DNA from: Nitrospirota bacterium
Lineage (GTDB): Bacteria > Nitrospirota > Thermodesulfovibrionia > UBA6902
Assembly (NCBI GenBank): GCA_016222915.1
Contig: JACRQA010000156.1
Location: 1 to 32,984 of the forward strand
DNA: 32,984 nt
Reading direction: 5' to 3'
Shown piece after piece: positions 30,948-32,984 of the stretch (position 1 is the first letter of the stretch; each line of letters begins with the position of its first letter). The position numbers were made by a program, and so were the translations under genes. The notes below the pieces were generated by a model that worked only from the letters and a program-made list of their open reading frames with translations, had not been told where the DNA came from and did not search any database.

Positions 30948-32251
30948 TACACTTTCTCTCCGATGACGATGAATATCGGGTTCAATGCGCTCATATGCAT
31001 TTTCCCGCCGATTGCTTTTGATCTTGAAACTGAGATCTCCGAAACATCGACCTTGAATCCATTTCTCTCAAGAGACTGCACCGCTTCATGCAATGTCTCG
31101 ATTGTCGCTGCGTTTATAACTGCAATTCCCGAAGGCATCCGCTCATTGATATAATCCACAATATCATTTAACCTGCCGCTGCTGCCGCCGATGAATACCC
31201 TGTCCGGCGCAGGCAGTTGCAGGAGTGACTCAGGGGCATGGCCGCCGACAATTTCGATATTGACCGCTTCATACCTGTTTTTATTCTCCCTGATATTGAC
31301 AACCTGTTCTTCATCTTTTTCAATTGCGTATATTTTTAAATCCGGACGCAGGAGAGAAGCTTCAACTGACACAGAACCTGAACCTGCTCCGATGTCCCAG
31401 AGCATGCCTGTCTTTGGTAATCTCAATTTATGAAGTGCCACAGCCCGGACTTCGTCTTTAGTGATCAAACCTCTTGAATGCCGGATCTCGTCTTCTTTGA
31501 GACCGAAGACGGGGGTTGGGGGTTGGGGGTTGGGGGTTAGTAGGGGCATGGCGCGCCACGCCCCTACGGGTGCATTCTTAATGATCACCACATTAGGATG
31601 CTCGAATGATTTAATTGAAATCTCTTGAGGCGTCCCTTCCGTGACTTTTTCGTCGTCATAACCAAGCTTTTCGCAGACGTACATCCGCAATGAATTCTGG
31701 GGCGAGATGACCTCGCCCCTACAAATTACGTTCGCAATCGCTTCAGGACTGTTGACCTTATCAGTCAATATCGCAATCTTGCTGTGTCTATTGAGAAGCC
31801 TCGGCACGTCCGCAAGCTCATACTCAAGCTTTCTCCTCTTTTCGGGATCAGGGCCTCCGTGCAGGCTTATCAGAAGTGCATTATTGGACGTCTCTTTTAT
31901 CCTGGAGAAGGCTACCTGGATACTTGAAAGGTCCGGGTACACTTCTGCCGCGTCTTTTCCCAGTCTCTCTATCACCAGCCTGCCTCTGCCGAAGAACATC
32001 GTATCACCTGCAGCCAGGAGCGCTATCTTCTTTGTCTGATAATTGTCTGCGATATAATCGAGCATTTCATAGACGTTGCCGTGGGTAATGATCCTATCCT
32101 TCACTTCACCATATTCCGCGTAATTCTCAAAGACACCGAGAAGGCGGTCATTAACAAGGACAACGTCTGAATTCAGAAGCGCCCTTTCTGCCTTCGTGTC
32201 GAGAGGCCTGAAGCCAATTCCTATTATCCGGACCTTATTCACTTGATGCAA
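30947..32251 (-). CDS. Precorrin-6Y C5,15-methyltransferase/decarboxylase, CbiE-CbiT fusion
   Basis: This 434-residue fusion adds methyl groups at C5 and C15 and decarboxylates C12. The N-terminal CbiE domain has [31 protein letters not shown] and a [10 protein letters not shown] loop (usually GDPxxFG). The C-terminal CbiT domain has [50 protein letters not shown] and [17 protein letters not shown]. The linker between the domains carries the heptamer product TPNPQPPTP and the palindrome product [10 protein letters not shown], and the CbiE part carries CRGEVISPQ from another inverted repeat. All are in frame. It overlaps cbiD by 17 bases. The fusion is also called CobL in aerobic bacteria. Confidence 0.93.
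   Translation of the reverse strand: MHQVNKVRIIGIGFRPLDTKAERALLNSDVVLVNDRLLGVFENYAEYGEVKDRIITHGNVYEMLDYIADNYQTKKIALLAAGDTMFFGRGRLVIERLGKDAAEVYPDLSSIQVAFSRIKETSNNALLISLHGGPDPEKRRKLEYELADVPRLLNRHSKIAILTDKVNSPEAIANVICRGEVISPQNSLRMYVCEKLGYDDEKVTEGTPQEISIKSFEHPNVVIIKNAPVGAWRAMPLLTPNPQPPTPVFGLKEDEIRHSRGLITKDEVRAVALHKLRLPKTGMLWDIGAGSGSVSVEASLLRPDLKIYAIEKDEEQVVNIRENKNRYEAVNIEIVGGHAPESLLQLPAPDRVFIGGSSGRLNDIVDYINERMPSGIAVINAATIETLHEAVQSLERNGFKVDVSEISVSRSKAIGGKMHMSALNPIFIVIGEKV
31511..31539. repeat. GGGGGTT heptamer array (G-quadruplex-type) in the cbiET linker
   Basis: Four GGGGGTT units in a row on the plus strand (the non-coding strand). The coding strand reads [10 protein letters not shown]. Four runs of five G with 2-base loops meet the usual G-quadruplex pattern. 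It directly abuts the palindrome at 31540. Confidence 0.9.
31540..31567. repeat. GGCGCGCC palindrome inside cbiET
   Basis: Arms GTAGGGGCATGGCG and CGCCACGCCCCTAC, one step diverged from the copies in cbiH and cbiG. It is read as VGAWRAMPL in the same frame as those copies. Confidence 0.9.
31699..31723. repeat. GGGGCGAG/CTCGCCCC inverted repeat inside cbiET
   Basis: Arms GGGGCGAG and CTCGCCCC around ATGAC, followed by TAC as in the GTAGGGGC family. It is read in frame as CRGEVISPQ in the CbiE domain. It may be a distant member of the palindrome family or a separate one. Confidence 0.5.
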
Positions 32252-32984
32252 TTATCTCCCCTTCATATGATACAAGATATGCGGTAACGGGAATCCGTCC
32301 CGCTATTGCTTCAGCATAATTTTTCGCGGCATTGCAAACTGCTGCAAAGGGGTTGGGGGTCAGGGGTTGGGTGTTAGCGTTGATTAAATCAAATATCTCT
32401 CTTGCAGTATTAAACTCATAACCCTTAACTCCTAACTCTAAACTCAGATTATGCAAAAAATCTCTCGCCTTCTTAATATCTATCGCCCCGAACTTCACAT
32501 GCGTCTGCGGAGTTGCCATGGCTATTTTAACCATCTTGGCCCACTGGGCGCAAAGGTGGATTTTCTTGAAGCCGTGCTTCACGGCCTCTTTCAATGAATA
32601 TTCAAGATAATCTCCCATAAGGACGTAAACTTCTTCGGGCAATTTATATTTCTTCATGTGCGCTTTTTCTGACGAACGCCCTGCAGAGATAACTATCTCT
32701 TTATGCCCCATCGCCTTTGCAACGTCCATGGATGATGAAATGGTCGCTGTCCACGCCTCTGTTGAAACAGGTTTGACAATGCCTGTGGTGCCGAGGATTG
32801 AAATGCCGCCGACGATGCCGAGACGGTAGTTCAACGTCTTCTTAGCAAGCTCTTCACCGTTTGGGACGGAGATGGTGATTTCAAGAAGGGGCAAGGATTT
32901 AAGATTTGCAATCGATTCATTCTTGTTTGACCCTTGACCCCTGACCCCTGACCCCGCTGTAATAGCTTCCATCACCGCCTCTTT
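32235..32984 (-). CDS. cbiD: Cobalt-precorrin-5B C1-methyltransferase (CbiD), 5'-truncated by the window
   Basis: CbiD methylates C1 in the anaerobic pathway. The frame is open to the window edge (KEAVMEAIT before the track's Met), so about the first third of the protein is outside. Family segments are [53 protein letters not shown] and [15 protein letters not shown]. Three repeat insertions lie in frame: [11 protein letters not shown] near the edge, [12 protein letters not shown] and [12 protein letters not shown] in the C-terminal part. It is the first gene visible in the minus-strand operon and overlaps cbiET by 17 bases. The operon start, and any cobalamin riboswitch, would be beyond the window. 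Confidence 0.93.
   Translation of the reverse strand, partial: KEAVMEAITAGSGVRGQGSNKNESIANLKSLPLLEITISVPNGEELAKKTLNYRLGIVGGISILGTTGIVKPVSTEAWTATISSSMDVAKAMGHKEIVISAGRSSEKAHMKKYKLPEEVYVLMGDYLEYSLKEAVKHGFKKIHLCAQWAKMVKIAMATPQTHVKFGAIDIKKARDFLHNLSLELGVKGYEFNTAREIFDLINANTQPLTPNPFAAVCNAAKNYAEAIAGRIPVTAYLVSYEGEIIASSE
32349..32377. repeat. GGGGGTT/GGGGTCA heptamer array inside cbiD
   Basis: GGGGTTG, GGGGTCA, GGGGTTG and GGTGTTA run at 7-base steps. The coding strand reads NTQPLTPNP in frame. Confidence 0.8.
32413..32447. repeat. AACTCnn heptamer array inside cbiD
   Basis: AACTCAT, AACCCTT, AACTCCT, AACTCTA and AACTCAG run at exact 7-base steps. The coding strand reads [12 protein letters not shown] in frame. 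Confidence 0.85.
32928..32955. repeat. TGACCCC heptamer array inside cbiD
   Basis: Units TGACCCT, TGACCCC, TGACCCC and TGACCCC. The coding strand reads GSGVRGQGS in frame, between [10 protein letters not shown] and the SVPNGEE region. Confidence 0.88.

Noticed and set aside
31511-31539. CRISPR or telomere-type array.
   Set aside because: The repeat is a direct tandem 7-mer with no spacers, lies inside an open reading frame and is in the middle of a chromosomal operon.

Overview
The window carries ordinary chromosomal genes of a Gram-negative-type, probably anaerobic bacterium. The gene set (a UpxY/NusG-like factor, yebC next to ruvC, tmk-holB-PSP1-metG, ccdA, an anaerobic-type cbi operon with a cbiE-cbiT fusion, a PilT-type ATPase) best fits an uncultured Nitrospirota or a related deltaproteobacterial-type lineage. 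That placement is inference from gene content; no rRNA or tRNA gene was seen to confirm it.

Layout. 1-1.8 kb: the end of a YibQ-type polysaccharide deacetylase, two small proteins and a NusG-like antiterminator. 1.8-4.2 kb: yebC, an intervening-sequence-type four-helix-bundle gene held between inverted repeats, a decayed ruvC, a small secreted protein and a MITE-like element. 4.2-9.2 kb: a DUF885 peptidase and methyltransferase pair, then two convergent phosphofructokinases, one ATP-like and one PPi-like by active-site residues. 9.3-11.7 kb: vapB with a broken vapC, a lone CopG-type antitoxin, rsgA and a YbjQ protein. 11.8-20.5 kb: a pilT-like ATPase, then a tightly packed run of a MetE-like protein, tmk, holB, a PSP1 protein, metG, a MOSC protein, mogA and ccdA. 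20.5-25.5 kb: manC, a small hypothetical, a NUDIX protein, pyrF and a TrpE/PabB-type enzyme. 25.5-33 kb, minus strand: the anaerobic cobalamin corrin-ring operon cbiD(partial)-cbiET-cbiL-HD protein-cbiF-cbiG-cbiH, followed by a BPL_N-domain protein, nearly all with overlapping ends.

The most striking signal is in the cobalamin operon. Six of its genes (all except cbiF and the HD gene) carry short repeats inside the open reading frame. One kind is a 28-bp palindrome built on GGCGCGCC, present in cbiH, cbiG and cbiET and always read in the same frame as VGA(R/W)RA(V/M)PL. Another is a set of tandem 7-bp repeats (TGACCCC, AACCCCC, AACTCnn and CTGTGNT types). A third is a C-run/G-run palindrome occurring twice in the BPL_N gene. 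This resembles the Rickettsia palindromic elements that live in coding sequence and the heptameric STRR repeats of cyanobacteria, but here several families accumulate in one operon without breaking it. Housekeeping genes in the same window are nearly free of them.

Gene decay is also visible. ruvC has a stop at the Gly of its GIDPG motif plus an internal deletion. vapC has lost its first catalytic Asp and one base. cbiH has no ATG, GTG or TTG start. Intergenic repeats include a MITE-like element with 30-bp ends and an inverted array of 9-bp repeats between the two phosphofructokinase genes. No CRISPR array, rRNA, tRNA or transposase gene was seen, and no stretch longer than 300 bases lacks a gene or gene remnant.
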